Assembly: GCF_002934545.1 (NCBI RefSeq)
Contig: NZ_PTJA01000015.1
Location: 104,080 to 168,079, forward strand
From: Lacrimispora xylanisolvens
GTDB taxonomy: Bacteria; Bacillota; Clostridia; Lachnospirales; Lachnospiraceae
Direction of reading: 5' to 3'
DNA: 64,000 bases
Both the position numbers and the translations under genes were made by a program. Positions 16,673-24,888 of this stretch are shown here, piece after piece. Under the pieces are notes generated by a model, which was not told the DNA's origin, made no database searches, and saw nothing but the letters and a program-made list of their open reading frames with translations. Position 1 is the first letter of the stretch. Each line of letters opens with the position of its first letter.

Positions 16673-17011
16673 ATGAAGAAACTGGAGATCATTATTAAAC
16701 CTGAACGGTTGGAAGATGTAAAGAAAATTCTCAATGACAATAAGGCAAATGGTTTAATGATTTCAAATATCATGGGCTATGGCAACCAGAAGGGTTATAA
16801 GACGATATATAGAGGAACGGAAACAACCGTGAATCTGCTTCCGAAATTAAAAGTGGAAACTGTGGTACCTACAGATGTTGCAGAAGTAATTGTCAATGAA
16901 ATAGTAACACAAATAAATACCGGTAATTACGGTGACGGTAAGATTTTTATCTATGATGTGGATGATGTGGTAAGAATCCGAACTGGAGAACGTGGGAAAG
17001 ATGCTTTATGA
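16673..17011 (+). CDS. glnK: Nitrogen regulatory protein PII (GlnK/GlnB family)
   Basis: A 112-residue PII protein, a trimer that senses ATP/ADP, 2-oxoglutarate and glutamine status and blocks AmtB. The T-loop is visible (GNQKGYKTIYRGTE, with the conserved tyrosine in TIYRG). The C-terminal ATP-binding part is GNYGDGKIFIYDVDDVVRIRTGERG. The start at 16673 has a GGAGGTAATTCT site; an upstream GTG lies over that site. It is 38 bp downstream of amtB, the typical amtB-glnK pairing. Confidence 0.97.
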   Translation: MKKLEIIIKPERLEDVKKILNDNKANGLMISNIMGYGNQKGYKTIYRGTETTVNLLPKLKVETVVPTDVAEVIVNEIVTQINTGNYGDGKIFIYDVDDVVRIRTGERGKDAL

Positions 17012-17025
17012 AATAACTGCTGCAA

Positions 17026-17072
17026 AAGAAGTACAGGAAATTACCCGGTAAGAGTATTTTCCTGCACTTCTT
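17026..17072. terminator. Bidirectional terminator after glnK
   Basis: An inverted repeat AAGAAGT..CAGGAAA (17026-17040) with TTTTCCTG.ACTTCTT (up to 17072). It is followed by TTC T-rich sequence and lies between convergent glnK and the deacetylase gene. Confidence 0.75.
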
Positions 17073-17086
17073 CTTTCTATCCCTTA

Positions 17087-17704
17087 TCATTTTCTAAGTG
17101 TATCCGATGTATCCACATCCCACAGTACCACTGTCATATTGGTTGTGCACTCCAGTTCCTCGTTCCAGGACCCATAGGGCGGCCGGAGGTACTGGGGCCT
17201 GACTCCTGTAATCGCTTCGATCTGCCGATTATTTTCTTCAATCTGTTCACAGGCATTGGCTACGGCCTCTCTGCTCATCTGTACGTGGCTGTATCCGTGG
17301 TTTCCGATCAGATGCCCATCCTCCTGCATCTGCTTTACAATTGCTTCCTTGCCCTTCACATTTTCTCCCAACAGGAAAAAGGTAGCATGGACACCCCGTT
17401 TACGAAGGCCATCTAAAAGCAGGGGCGTATATACAGAATGCGGTCCGTCATCAAACGTCAGTGCAATCTGCTTACTGCCGGAAAATTGTTCCCGGACTTC
17501 CTCCTTTGCTTCTCCTCCGGCATCTGCTGGCAGAAACAACGTATTTTTCGCCTCACTATAATTAAAAAACAACGCCCCTGCAAAGACGATATCAAGTATA
17601 ATGACTGCCAACAGACAGGCCAATTTCCATCTGATTTTCATAAACTTACAAGCCGGCTTTCTGCTTTTATTAATCAATCTATGGCCTTTGAGGCGAAAAT
17701 ACAA
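17087..17704 (-). CDS. Polysaccharide deacetylase (NodB domain), C-terminally truncated
   Basis: A membrane-anchored NodB-type deacetylase. A hydrophobic segment (LACLLAVIILDIVFAGALFF) is followed by the catalytic core: QIALTFDDGPHSVYT (motif 1), HGYSH (motif 2 metal histidines) and LRPPYGSWN (motif 3), then VVLWDVDTSDTLRK and stop. Family members continue about 50 more residues to a motif containing LMHD or similar. That part is missing and not found downstream, where a terminator follows. The start is uncertain: a TTG at 17704 or the ATG at 17641, neither with a strong ribosome site. It may be a decayed gene or a shortened variant. Its normal role is removal of acetyl groups from peptidoglycan or related glycans. 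Confidence 0.75.
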   Translation of the reverse strand: MYFRLKGHRLINKSRKPACKFMKIRWKLACLLAVIILDIVFAGALFFNYSEAKNTLFLPADAGGEAKEEVREQFSGSKQIALTFDDGPHSVYTPLLLDGLRKRGVHATFFLLGENVKGKEAIVKQMQEDGHLIGNHGYSHVQMSREAVANACEQIEENNRQIEAITGVRPQYLRPPYGSWNEELECTTNMTVVLWDVDTSDTLRK

Positions 17705-17819
17705 CCAGAATATTTCTGTTTTTTTCTATCTTTTCCCTCTAAAATGCGTTATAATTAAGTTATTATAAATATATATTCAAATATTGTGTACAATCCCTAA
17801 GTGGAAGGAGCGGATTTAA

Positions 17820-18443
17820 ATGGAGCACAAGATCATTGCAATCGGCAGACAGTTTGGAAGTGGAGGGCACGAAATCGCCTCCCGATTATCTGAGGAACTG
17901 GGGATTCCCATGTACGACCGGGATCTGGTGGAGATGGCAGCGGATAAACTGGGTTTGTCAGAAATAACGGTGGAAGCTGTGGATGAATCTGTATTTAACT
18001 CATTTCTTTCATCCTACCGTTATAACGGTTTTGCCCCAAGAAGAGTACCATTAAATGACAGCACGTTCGAGACACAAAGTAAAATCATAGAAAGCCTGGC
18101 ACAAAAAGGACCGTGTATATTCGTAGGAAGGTGCGCAGATTATGTTTTACGGGAATATCCCCAGTGCATGAATATATTTGTCTACGCATCACAAAAAGAC
18201 CGCGCAGAACGCATTATGAAGCGCTATAACATCTCAAAAAAAGAAGCAGAGGCTTCCATAAAAAAAATGGATCACCGCCGCAAACAGTATTATGAAACAT
18301 ATACAGACCAGAGCTGGGGAAGTATTGAATCCCATCAGATTCTGTTTAACATCAGCAAGCTTGGAATTCCACAAACAATTGACACAATCAAACATCTCTA
18401 TACCGACTCCTTATCATCTGATCCAACTAAAACCAATACATAA
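17820..18443 (+). CDS. Cytidylate kinase-like family protein
   Basis: A 207-residue protein of the cytidylate-kinase-like family (Cytidylate_kin2). It has a P-loop-like start (IIAIGRQFGSGGHEIASRL), then YDRDLVEMAA, the mid-domain CIFVGRCADYVL, an arginine-rich lid (AERIMKRYNISKKEAEASI) and a late YYETYTDQSWG. These proteins are common in clostridia; their substrate is not established, and true Cmk differs in the nucleoside-binding domain. A GGAAGGAG site precedes the ATG. It stands alone between a divergent deacetylase and a convergent kdpE. Confidence 0.85.
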   Translation: MEHKIIAIGRQFGSGGHEIASRLSEELGIPMYDRDLVEMAADKLGLSEITVEAVDESVFNSFLSSYRYNGFAPRRVPLNDSTFETQSKIIESLAQKGPCIFVGRCADYVLREYPQCMNIFVYASQKDRAERIMKRYNISKKEAEASIKKMDHRRKQYYETYTDQSWGSIESHQILFNISKLGIPQTIDTIKHLYTDSLSSDPTKTNT

Positions 18444-18470
18444 TCCCACTTAAAATTATTTTACAGAACA

Positions 18471-18524
18471 AAAACAGGCAGAAACCAGAAAGACCCTGTA
18501 TTATTTCTGATTCCTGCCTGTTTT
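18471..18524. terminator. Bidirectional terminator between convergent genes
   Basis: AAAACAGGCAG (18471-18481) pairs with CTGCCTGTTTT (18514-18524). T-runs on both strands let it serve both the cytidylate kinase-like gene and kdpE. It overlaps the kdpE stop codon. Confidence 0.8.
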
Positions 18525-19212
18525 AATTTTCAGTAAACCGGTATCCCACACCCACCTCAGTTATTATAAACCGGGGATTGGCAGAGTCCTCTTCAATTTT
18601 TCTTCTGATGTTTGCCATAAAAACACGTATGGACTGATAATCATCATTTGTATCGTATCCCCAGATCTCATTCTGAATAAAATGGTGGGTCAAAACCTTT
18701 CCGGCATTTAAAACCAGCAGTTTCAGCATTTTATATTCAATGGGAGTAACGTGAACCTCTTCCCCTCTTACAATTAATCTTCTCTTTTCAAAATCCATAT
18801 AAAACCCATCCAGCTCAAAAGCCGCTTCCTGTTTTATCATACCGCTTTTGTGCCTTAATGCCACACGGATACGGGCCAGCAGTTCTCCTGCATGAAACGG
18901 TTTGGTCAGATAATCATCTGCCCCCTCATCAAGAGCAGCTACTTTTTCCTGCTCCATCCCTCGTGCAGATACCACTATAATGGGAATATCAGACTCCTTC
19001 CTGATCTGGGATAAAACCTCCATACCGTCAATATCCGGCAGACCAAGATCCAGAAGTATAATATCCGGGTTATTGGCATAAAAGTAAGAGATTCCAGTGA
19101 GACCGTCATCTGCAAAGACAGAGTTGTATCCCTTGCTTTTCAGGGTAATTCTGATAAAATTCTGAATGCTCTTGTCATCCTCGATCACAAGAACGCTGAT
19201 ATCATTGATCAT
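18523..19212 (-). CDS. kdpE: OmpR-family response regulator, KdpE-like
   Basis: A 229-residue response regulator. The receiver domain has VLVIEDDKSI, phospho-acceptor Asp in IILLDLGLPDIDGME, IIVVSARG, and the conserved Lys in DDYLTKPF. The winged-helix DNA-binding domain spans about 130-229 (VTPIEYKMLKLLVLNAGKV, RRKIEEDSANPRFIITEVGVGYRF). The start at 19212 is preceded by GGAGGAG and overlaps the kinase gene by 11 bp. It should respond to the KdpD-like kinase and control potassium uptake genes. No kdpABC operon is present in the window. Confidence 0.93.
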   Translation of the reverse strand: MINDISVLVIEDDKSIQNFIRITLKSKGYNSVFADDGLTGISYFYANNPDIILLDLGLPDIDGMEVLSQIRKESDIPIIVVSARGMEQEKVAALDEGADDYLTKPFHAGELLARIRVALRHKSGMIKQEAAFELDGFYMDFEKRRLIVRGEEVHVTPIEYKMLKLLVLNAGKVLTHHFIQNEIWGYDTNDDYQSIRVFMANIRRKIEEDSANPRFIITEVGVGYRFTEN

Positions 19213-20725
19213 AGGTCTCCTCCATAGGCATCTCAATTCGAAAAGCCGTGCCTTTTTTCCAACTCTGGTCAATTGTAATTTTTCCGCCATGAGCCTCTAC
19301 AATTGCCTTACAGATAGCAAGCCCAAGACCAGCTCCCCTCTGACGGTCTCCTTCCCGGTAAGCGGCTGTAAAAAAGCTGTCAAAAATATGATCCAGCTTA
19401 TCCTCTGGAATGCCTGTTCCATTGTCACTTACTGTAAATACCATATTTCTGCCTTCTGCTCCTGCAGATACGGTAATAACCGTATTATCTCCTGAATGGC
19501 GAATTCCGTTATCAATCAGGTTTACCAGAACCTGGGTAAATAGTCTTGCATCTACACTTATAAGTTCTATCTCCGGTGGTGTTACCGTCTTTAATGTATG
19601 ATCTCCCAGTCGTTTGGAAACCAGTGCGGCTGCACCAGATATCAGATCATCCACCACTTCTCTTTTTTTTCGTATTTCCAGCTTTCCTTCCTGAATTCTG
19701 GTCATGTTTAACAGATTCTCAACCATGGAATTAAGCCACTCCGATTCTGTACTGATATCAAGCAGCATGCTTTTGGCACTTTCTTCATCTACCAGATCAT
19801 AATTCTCATAAAGGAAGTTGGAGTTGCCTGCAATCCCGGTCAGTGGAGTTCTTAAATCATGGGAAATGCTTCTGAGCAATGTACTTTTAAGTCTTTCCCG
19901 TTCGATCTGAAGTCCTGATTCCTCTTTTTCCTCATTCAGCTGTTCCCGTTCCAGCACAAGAGTAATCTGGGAAATGACCATTTCCACATACATACGCTCC
20001 TCTTTTGTAAGCCCTCCATTGCTGCACCAGAAGATAATCACACCATACGTCTTACTCAGACTGCAGACTGGCACATAGAGACAGGGACGATCCCCATACT
20101 GGGCTTCTCCATAGCCGCACACAGTGGAATTTCGAAAGCACCACTCTGCTGCCTGGTCAGAGAATCTCTCATCTTTCATTTTGAGTAACAATTCTGTTTT
20201 TTTCCCAGTCAGATTATGAAGGCTCTTCATACTGTAGGAAATAACAGCCTGCCGCCCGGAAAGATTTAGGAAACCACTTCCTATGGTATTTAGCTTAAGC
20301 AGAATCTCCGCCCGTTCCCGGTCCAGATTCATTTGCTTTTGCAGCTTGTCGGTTAATGATGCCGCAATAAATGCAACAATAATAAAAATCAGCAAAGAAA
20401 TAATATAGTTGGGATCATCCACCTGAAAAGTAAATCTGGGTGAGGTTAAAAGAAAATTAAACGTGAAAACAAACACAATGGATGATGAAATACTCCAGAG
20501 CATACTTCTGGTTTCCACACTGCAAAGGATGACGCCTACCACATAAATCAAAAGCAGATTTTCAGCCCTTACGCCTATATGGCTTAAAACAGTAGCGAAT
20601 AATGTAGACAATCCCCAGATAACTGCTATCTTTCCGAAACTTCTTAGTTTTCCGAATCCTGTAAAGATCCTATTTTTCATCTCCATGAATGACCGGCGGC
20701 TTCCTTCCCGTTTTATTTCTTCTAA
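19202..20725 (-). CDS. kdpD: KdpD-like sensor histidine kinase lacking the N-terminal KdpD domain
   Basis: About 507 residues. Four membrane helices (DUF4118-type, roughly residues 35-130) precede a GAF-like middle region. The kinase core then has H-box SISHDLRTPLTGIAG, N-box VLVNLIDNGIRHS and G-boxes VSDNGTGIPEDKL and GAGLGLAICKAIVEAHGG. Full KdpD proteins are near 900 residues, with a cytoplasmic N-terminal ATP-binding/USP portion that is absent here. The start is uncertain: ATG at 20725 is used, 20686 is possible, and neither has a strong ribosome site, though translation may couple to the upstream TrkA-N gene. The kinase is encoded with kdpE and two TrkA-N genes, implying control of a Trk/Ktr system. 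Confidence 0.88.
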   Translation of the reverse strand, partial: LEEIKREGSRRSFMEMKNRIFTGFGKLRSFGKIAVIWGLSTLFATVLSHIGVRAENLLLIYVVGVILCSVETRSMLWSISSSIVFVFTFNFLLTSPRFTFQVDDPNYIISLLIFIIVAFIAASLTDKLQKQMNLDRERAEILLKLNTIGSGFLNLSGRQAVISYSMKSLHNLTGKKTELLLKMKDERFSDQAAEWCFRNSTVCGYGEAQYGDRPCLYVPVCSLSKTYGVIIFWCSNGGLTKEERMYVEMVISQITLVLEREQLNEEKEESGLQIERERLKSTLLRSISHDLRTPLTGIAGNSNFLYENYDLVDEESAKSMLLDISTESEWLNSMVENLLNMTRIQEGKLEIRKKREVVDDLISGAAALVSKRLGDHTLKTVTPPEIELISVDARLFTQVLVNLIDNGIRHSGDNTVITVSAGAEGRNMVFTVSDNGTGIPEDKLDHIFDSFFTAAYREGDRQRGAGLGLAICKAIVEAHGGKITIDQSWKKGTAFRIEMPMEETYDQ

Positions 20726-20759
20726 CATAGCACAAACCGGGTAATTCTTCAATCCTCCA

Positions 20760-21158
20760 TCAAGATGACTGCGTGAGATACTGTGCCAGAATATGAACCG
20801 GGCTGATGACCTGATCAATTCCAAGCTCCTTAAAAATCTCCACATTTCCAGGATTTTTTACCATGCAGACGGTTTTCCTCACAGAAAACATCTGTTTTGC
20901 CATCTGGCATATTTCCAGGTTATCTGCATCTTTGCCGCTTAATGCAATCATCACATCTGCTCCTCTGATGCCTGCGTCACTTAATACTTCTTCGCTTCCA
21001 GGGTTACCGTAAACAACGGATATTTTATCATACTCAGCAGCAAGATGCTCACAGTATGTTCTGTCGTCATTTATTACAATCAGCCTGTGTTTGTCTTTCA
21101 TAAGAAGTCCGATCAGGTAATCCGCTTCCTCTCTCCCACCCGCTATTCCAATTTTCAT
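20760..21158 (-). CDS. TrkA-N domain protein (potassium transport accessory), second copy
   Basis: A single RCK/TrkA-N domain of 132 residues. The Rossmann start is KIGIAGGREEADYL, followed by RLIVINDDRTYCEHL, VVYGNPGSEEVLSDAGI and DVMIALSGKDADNLEI. The nucleotide motif is less standard than in its neighbour (GIAGGREE in place of GxGxxG). It has no TrkA-C domain. Its start overlaps the stop of the other TrkA-N gene by 4 bp. Paired single-domain proteins may form the regulatory ring of a TrkH/KtrB channel encoded elsewhere. Confidence 0.88.
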   Translation of the reverse strand: MKIGIAGGREEADYLIGLLMKDKHRLIVINDDRTYCEHLAAEYDKISVVYGNPGSEEVLSDAGIRGADVMIALSGKDADNLEICQMAKQMFSVRKTVCMVKNPGNVEIFKELGIDQVISPVHILAQYLTQSS

Positions 21159-21595
21159 GATGCAGATACCTCCTCATATAATTTCTCTGTAAGGCGGTCA
21201 AATTCATCAGCTGAGAGAGCAAATGGATAAATTGGTTTCATATGATAATTCTGAATCAGCTTCTCCTTGCTTTTATCATTCAATCTTAAAAATACTTCCG
21301 GTACATGATATATTCTTTCTGCAATCTGAGCTGCCAGCAGATTTACATTATCATCACCAGTGGCTGCAACAAAAATCTGAGCCTGGCTGATGCCTGCTTT
21401 TCTTAACAGCTCTGCATCAGTTCCGTCTCCCAACACCTGCTCGCCGGCAAATACTCCGGGCAGTCTTTGAAATGCTTCCTCTGACAAATCAATCACTATC
21501 ATTCTTGTATTACGTGTGGAAAGCCGGTTAGCCAGTCCCATACCAAACTCGCCGGCTCCAACAATAATAATTGTCTTCATTTTTTGAAACAGCAT
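21155..21595 (-). CDS. TrkA-N domain protein (potassium transport accessory), first copy
   Basis: A 146-residue TrkA-N protein with a canonical nucleotide-binding motif (IIIVGAGEFGMGLANRLS), an acidic residue ending beta-2 (RMIVIDLSEE), and QVLGDGTDAELLRKAGI and IFVAATGDDNVN. It is the first gene of the TrkA-N/TrkA-N/kdpD/kdpE operon. The ATG at 21595 lies about 10 bases after GGATGA; a second ATG at 21580 is possible. Function: NAD(H)/ATP-dependent gating of a potassium channel subunit (family knowledge); the partner is not in the window. Confidence 0.9.
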   Translation of the reverse strand: MLFQKMKTIIIVGAGEFGMGLANRLSTRNTRMIVIDLSEEAFQRLPGVFAGEQVLGDGTDAELLRKAGISQAQIFVAATGDDNVNLLAAQIAERIYHVPEVFLRLNDKSKEKLIQNYHMKPIYPFALSADEFDRLTEKLYEEVSAS

Positions 21596-21731
21596 ATAAG
21601 GTCATCCTTCCCTTCTGTCGGTTCATACTCATTTTCAACCCTATTTTACAAAATATACTCATAAAAATGATAGTGGGGATATGGGACCAGATATAAAGAT
21701 TCTATAAAGAACAAAATAGTTATGCCCATGC

Positions 21732-21770
21732 AAAAAGGGCTGCCCTTCCATAAAAATGGGGACAGCCCTT
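21732..21770 (-). terminator. Terminator of cold-shock gene
   Basis: AAGGGCTG..CCC pairs with GGG..CAGCCCTT. On the minus strand it is followed by a T5 run, 29 bp past the csp stop codon. Confidence 0.8.
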
Positions 21771-21798
21771 AAAAGGCTTATGTCAGCTAAAGATCTAA

Positions 21799-22002
21799 TT
21801 AAGCCAGGCAAACATTAACTGCCTGCAGACCGCGATTTCCTTCTGTTGTTTCATAAGTTACCTTCTGGCCCTCTTCAAGAGTCTTGTAACCATCAGAAAC
21901 GATTCCGGAGAAGTGTACGAATACTTCCTCGCCTGTTGCATCATTAACGATGAAACCATATCCCTTAGCACCATTAAACCATTTTACTGTACCGTTGTTC
22001 AT
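21799..22002 (-). CDS. Cold-shock protein CspA family
   Basis: A 67-residue cold-shock domain protein: [15 protein letters not shown] (RNP1), VFVHFSGI (RNP2), and the ending [13 protein letters not shown]. It binds single-stranded RNA/DNA and melts structured mRNA. A TAGGAGG site precedes the ATG. The 135-nt leader contains a strong hairpin followed by T residues (see 22054-22113). It is monocistronic, with its own promoter and terminator. Confidence 0.97.
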   Translation of the reverse strand: MNNGTVKWFNGAKGYGFIVNDATGEEVFVHFSGIVSDGYKTLEEGQKVTYETTEGNRGLQAVNVCLA

Positions 22003-22053
22003 AACGTGTACCTCCTATAATAAATAAAAAATAATTTGATATATCGATGAAAC

Positions 22054-22113
22054 AAAAAATCACATATTTTTGTAAACCATCATCCGAAAATAATGACTTA
22101 CAAAAATATGTGA
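22054..22113 (-). promoter_or_regulatory. Terminator-like hairpin inside cold-shock gene leader
   Basis: A perfect 16-bp inverted repeat, arms at 22060-22075 and 22098-22113 (core ACAAAAATATGTG), has a 22-base loop. On the minus strand it is followed by six T residues (22054-22059). It lies between the promoter and the start codon, so it can act as an attenuator or temperature-sensitive element. The stem is very A/T rich, hence weak at higher temperature. Confidence 0.7.
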
Positions 22114-22143
22114 AATCATAACTCCATTCGATATTACACGTAC

Positions 22144-22172
22144 ATTCTACCCCGAAAACGCAAAAATGTCAA
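22144..22172 (-). promoter_or_regulatory. Sigma-A promoter of cold-shock gene
   Basis: A consensus TTGACA, 17-bp spacer and TAGAAT on the minus strand. Predicted start near 22137, giving a leader of about 135 nt. Confidence 0.85.
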
Positions 22173-22195
22173 GCCAAAACTAATATTCCCCTATA

Positions 22196-22241
22196 TTAAA
22201 AACAGGGTCCAATCTCTGTTTCAAGAGGTATGGGCCCTGTT
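22196..22241 (-). terminator. Terminator of rplJ-rplL operon
   Basis: AACAGGG..CC pairs with GG.CCCTGTT (22201-22241). On the minus strand it is followed by T-rich sequence, 22 bp after the rplL stop. Confidence 0.8.
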
Positions 22242-22262
22242 CTGTTATTGACGAAAATTTAA

Positions 22263-22634
22263 TTACTTTAAAGTAACTTTTGCGCCTTCTGCTTCTAAAG
22301 CAGCTTTGATCTGATCTGCTTCTTCTTTGGAAGCGCCAGCCTTTAATACCTTAGGAGCTCCGTCAACTACGTCTTTTGCTTCTTTTAAGCCTAAGCCAGT
22401 AGCTTCACGAACAACTTTGATAACTTTAACCTTGTTAGGACCAACTTCTGTTAATTCTACGTCGAATTCAGTCTTCTCTTCTGCTTCTGCTGCTGGGCCT
22501 GCTGCTGCAACTACTACGCCTGCTGCTGCAGATACACCAAATTCTTCCTCACATGCCTTTACTAATTCGTTTAATTCTAATACAGATAATTCTTTGATCG
22601 CTTCGATAAATTCAGCTGTTGTTAACTTTGCCAT
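22263..22634 (-). CDS. rplL: 50S ribosomal protein L7/L12
   Basis: A 123-residue ribosomal stalk protein: an N-terminal dimerisation domain ([26 protein letters not shown]), an Ala-rich hinge (about 38-52), and a C-terminal factor-binding domain ([26 protein letters not shown]). It recruits elongation factors to the ribosome. The order rplJ-rplL is universal in Firmicutes. The spacer from rplJ (121 bp) contains two hairpins that resemble those elsewhere in this operon. Confidence 0.98.
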   Translation of the reverse strand: MAKLTTAEFIEAIKELSVLELNELVKACEEEFGVSAAAGVVVAAAGPAAEAEEKTEFDVELTEVGPNKVKVIKVVREATGLGLKEAKDVVDGAPKVLKAGASKEEADQIKAALEAEGAKVTLK

Positions 22635-22755
22635 GATAATATACCTCCGTAATTAATATGTTTGATTTTTTAATGGTAGTTCAGCTCGCCTTTGGCTCAC
22701 TGAACAGCTAATTTTCTAAATTCAAGCTGCGTTTCGCTTGCTTTCATTAAGAAAA

Positions 22756-23250
22756 TTATGCTTCTGCGCCCTGTCCGTCTGCAATCTGCTTGAGAACACG
22801 TGCAAAGTTTGTAATAGGAGACTGGATGCTTCCCAGTAACTTTCCAAGAAGAATTTCTCTGGAAGGAATGCTGGAGATCTTCTCCATAGCTTTTGCATCA
22901 TAGAATACGCCTTCTACAACGCCGCCCTTGATTTCAAGAGCTGGAGCTTTCTTTGCGAATTCAGCCAGAATTCTTGCTGGTGCTGTTGCATCTGTCTTGG
23001 ATACAGCGATTGCTGTAGGTCCTTCCAGAACTGGACCCAGTGCTTCAAAATCTGTTCCCTTAGCAGCGAAACGGATCATGGTATTTTTATATACCTTGTA
23101 AGAAATTCCAGCCTCTCTTAATTTCTTACGAAGTTCTGTATCCTGAGCAACTGTGATACCACGGTAGTCTACAACTACTGCAGTCTCAGCGCCTTCCAGT
23201 AATTCCTTAATCTCGCTTACTACTGGCTGTTTTAATTCAACTTTTGCCAT
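22756..23250 (-). CDS. rplJ: 50S ribosomal protein L10
   Basis: A 164-residue L10, base of the ribosomal stalk, binding 23S rRNA and L7/L12 dimers. Features are VSEIKELLEGAETAVVVDYRGITV, ELRKKLREAGISYKVYKNTM and the C-terminal helix NFARVLKQIADGQGA. In Firmicutes L10 (with L12) autoregulates by binding the L10 leader, which is visible upstream at 23417-23540. A GGAGG site precedes the ATG. Confidence 0.98.
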   Translation of the reverse strand: MAKVELKQPVVSEIKELLEGAETAVVVDYRGITVAQDTELRKKLREAGISYKVYKNTMIRFAAKGTDFEALGPVLEGPTAIAVSKTDATAPARILAEFAKKAPALEIKGGVVEGVFYDAKAMEKISSIPSREILLGKLLGSIQSPITNFARVLKQIADGQGAEA

Positions 23251-23416
23251 TATGGTTTACCTCCTGTTTAGTCTAAGCCCTGCAGCTGCCTGCAAAAGCC
23301 TGTTCGTATAAACTGCAAAGGAAGTCCGATTAGCCCAGAGGGCTAACTGAACGGCTATTTTTCCAAACTCAGTCAACGCTTACGCATGATCTCACTCAGA
23401 AAAATATACCAAAGAA

Positions 23417-23540
23417 AAACCTCTCCGCCAAATGGACAGAGAGGTTTACAATTCATTTACATAAAATGATTCTTGTACATTCCTCGGCAGGCGTTATCAC
23501 CTTATGCCTTGCGGCACCTGCTGTCTTCGGCAGTTAATAC
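23417..23540 (-). ncRNA. Ribosomal protein L10 leader
   Basis: An L10 leader element for autoregulation of rplJ-rplL. The conserved part reads, on the minus strand, CUGCCGAAGACAGCAGGUGC, followed by AAGGCAUAAGGUGAUAACGCC. It ends in an intrinsic terminator, AAACCTCTC..GAGAGGTTT with T5 (23417-23446). Excess L10-L12 complex should stabilise the terminator and stop transcription. It occupies most of the 338-bp rplA-rplJ gap. The rest (23276-23400) holds a hairpin family repeated in this operon. Confidence 0.88.
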
Positions 23541-23588
23541 TAAAATAGTATAACATTATATATAATACATGTCAACCACAAAGCAAAA

Positions 23589-24284
23589 TTAGTTCATTAA
23601 CTTTGCTACATTCAGCTTTACGCCAGGTCCCATGGTGGAAGCAAGGGTAACGCTCTTTAAATAAGCACCTTTAACTGTACTTGGTTTTGCTTTAACGATT
23701 GCATCAACAAGCGTCTGGAAGTTGTCCGCTAACTGCTCTTCTGTAAAAGAAGCTTTTCCAACTGGCACGTGGATAATATTTGTTTTATCAAGTCTGTACT
23801 CAACCTTACCAGCTTTGATATCATTGATTGCTTTTGTTACATCCATGGTAACGGTACCAGCTTTTGGGTTTGGCATTAAGCCCTTAGGTCCAAGGACACG
23901 TCCTAAACGACCAACTACACCCATCATGTCTGGAGTAGCAACAACTACATCAAAATCCAACCAGCCTTCGTTCTGGATCTTCGGAATTAATTCCTCTGCT
24001 CCAACGTAGTCTGCTCCTGCAGCCTGTGCTTCATCAGCCTTAGGACCCTTAGCGAAAACTAAGATGCGAACAGTCTTACCTGTACCGTGAGGAAGTACTA
24101 CGGCACCACGGATCTGCTGGTCTGCGTGACGTCCGTCACAACCGGTTCTGATATGAGCTTCAATGGTTTCATCAAATTTAGCACTTGCATTCGTCTTAAC
24201 TAAAGAGATTGCTACTGGTGCATCGTAGAGAACAGCACGATCTACTGTCTTAGCTGCCTCTGCGTATCTTTTTCCTCTTTTCAT
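23589..24284 (-). CDS. rplA: 50S ribosomal protein L1
   Basis: A 231-residue L1: [55 protein letters not shown], and the signature MPNPKAGTV. It binds the 23S L1 stalk and its own mRNA as a translational repressor in many bacteria. The start at 24284 is fixed by TAGGAGG and the family N-terminus; a longer frame is rejected. Upstream lies an element almost identical to that upstream of rplK. Confidence 0.97.
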   Translation of the reverse strand: MKRGKRYAEAAKTVDRAVLYDAPVAISLVKTNASAKFDETIEAHIRTGCDGRHADQQIRGAVVLPHGTGKTVRILVFAKGPKADEAQAAGADYVGAEELIPKIQNEGWLDFDVVVATPDMMGVVGRLGRVLGPKGLMPNPKAGTVTMDVTKAINDIKAGKVEYRLDKTNIIHVPVGKASFTEEQLADNFQTLVDAIVKAKPSTVKGAYLKSVTLASTMGPGVKLNVAKLMN

Positions 24285-24300
24285 TCTAAATAACCTCCTA

Positions 24301-24329
24301 GTGGTATTGTCGGGGATTTTCCCTCCCAC
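24301..24329 (-). repeat. Intergenic element upstream of rplA (copy of 24889-24916)
   Basis: A 29-nt sequence that, as RNA from the minus strand, begins GUGGGAGGGA and ends CGACAAUACCAC. GUGG pairs with CCAC outside and GGG with CCC inside, with unequal internal loops. It differs from the rplK copy by one inserted base and sits immediately before the ribosome site. It is a candidate site for L1 autoregulation (inference). Confidence 0.65.
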
Positions 24330-24439
24330 GTTACAAAACATCGCCATCCAAGATAAAGGAAGTCCGATTTGCTTCGCGGCTCATCGAACGGCATGAGTAT
24401 GAAACTCTGCCGGCGCTATACTTGGCTTTGATAAGAAGC

Positions 24440-24865
24440 TTAAGCCTCTACTGTGATACCCATACTTCTTGCGGTACCAGCGATCATGCTCATAGCTGCT
24501 TCAACAGATGCAGCATTTAAATCTGGCATCTTAAGTTCAGCAATCTTCTGTAACTCAGCCTTGGAAATGGTAGCTACTTTTGTCTTGTTTGGAACTGCAG
24601 ATCCTGATTTAAGCTTGCAGGCTTTCTTCAGTAATACAGCAGCTGGCGGAGTTTTGGTTATGAAGCTGAAGCTTCTGTCCGCATAAACAGTAATAACAAC
24701 CGGAATGATTAAATCTCCCTGGTCAGCTGTTCTTGCATTGAACTCTTTTGTAAACTGTACGATGTTTACACCATGCTGTCCAAGTGCCGGACCTACAGGA
24801 GGAGCTGGTGTAGCTTTTCCTGCTGGAATCTGCAATTTGATATATCCCGTTACTTTCTTTGCCAT
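24440..24865 (-). CDS. rplK: 50S ribosomal protein L11
   Basis: A 141-residue L11: [53 protein letters not shown], and the end [12 protein letters not shown]. It is part of the GTPase-associated centre and needed for the stringent response. The start at 24865 follows AGGAGGTG; a longer frame through the upstream element is rejected. It is co-transcribed with nusG (85 bp upstream) and rplA. Confidence 0.98.
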   Translation of the reverse strand: MAKKVTGYIKLQIPAGKATPAPPVGPALGQHGVNIVQFTKEFNARTADQGDLIIPVVITVYADRSFSFITKTPPAAVLLKKACKLKSGSAVPNKTKVATISKAELQKIAELKMPDLNAASVEAAMSMIAGTARSMGITVEA

Positions 24866-24888
24866 AATGAGGCACCTCCTAAATAAAT

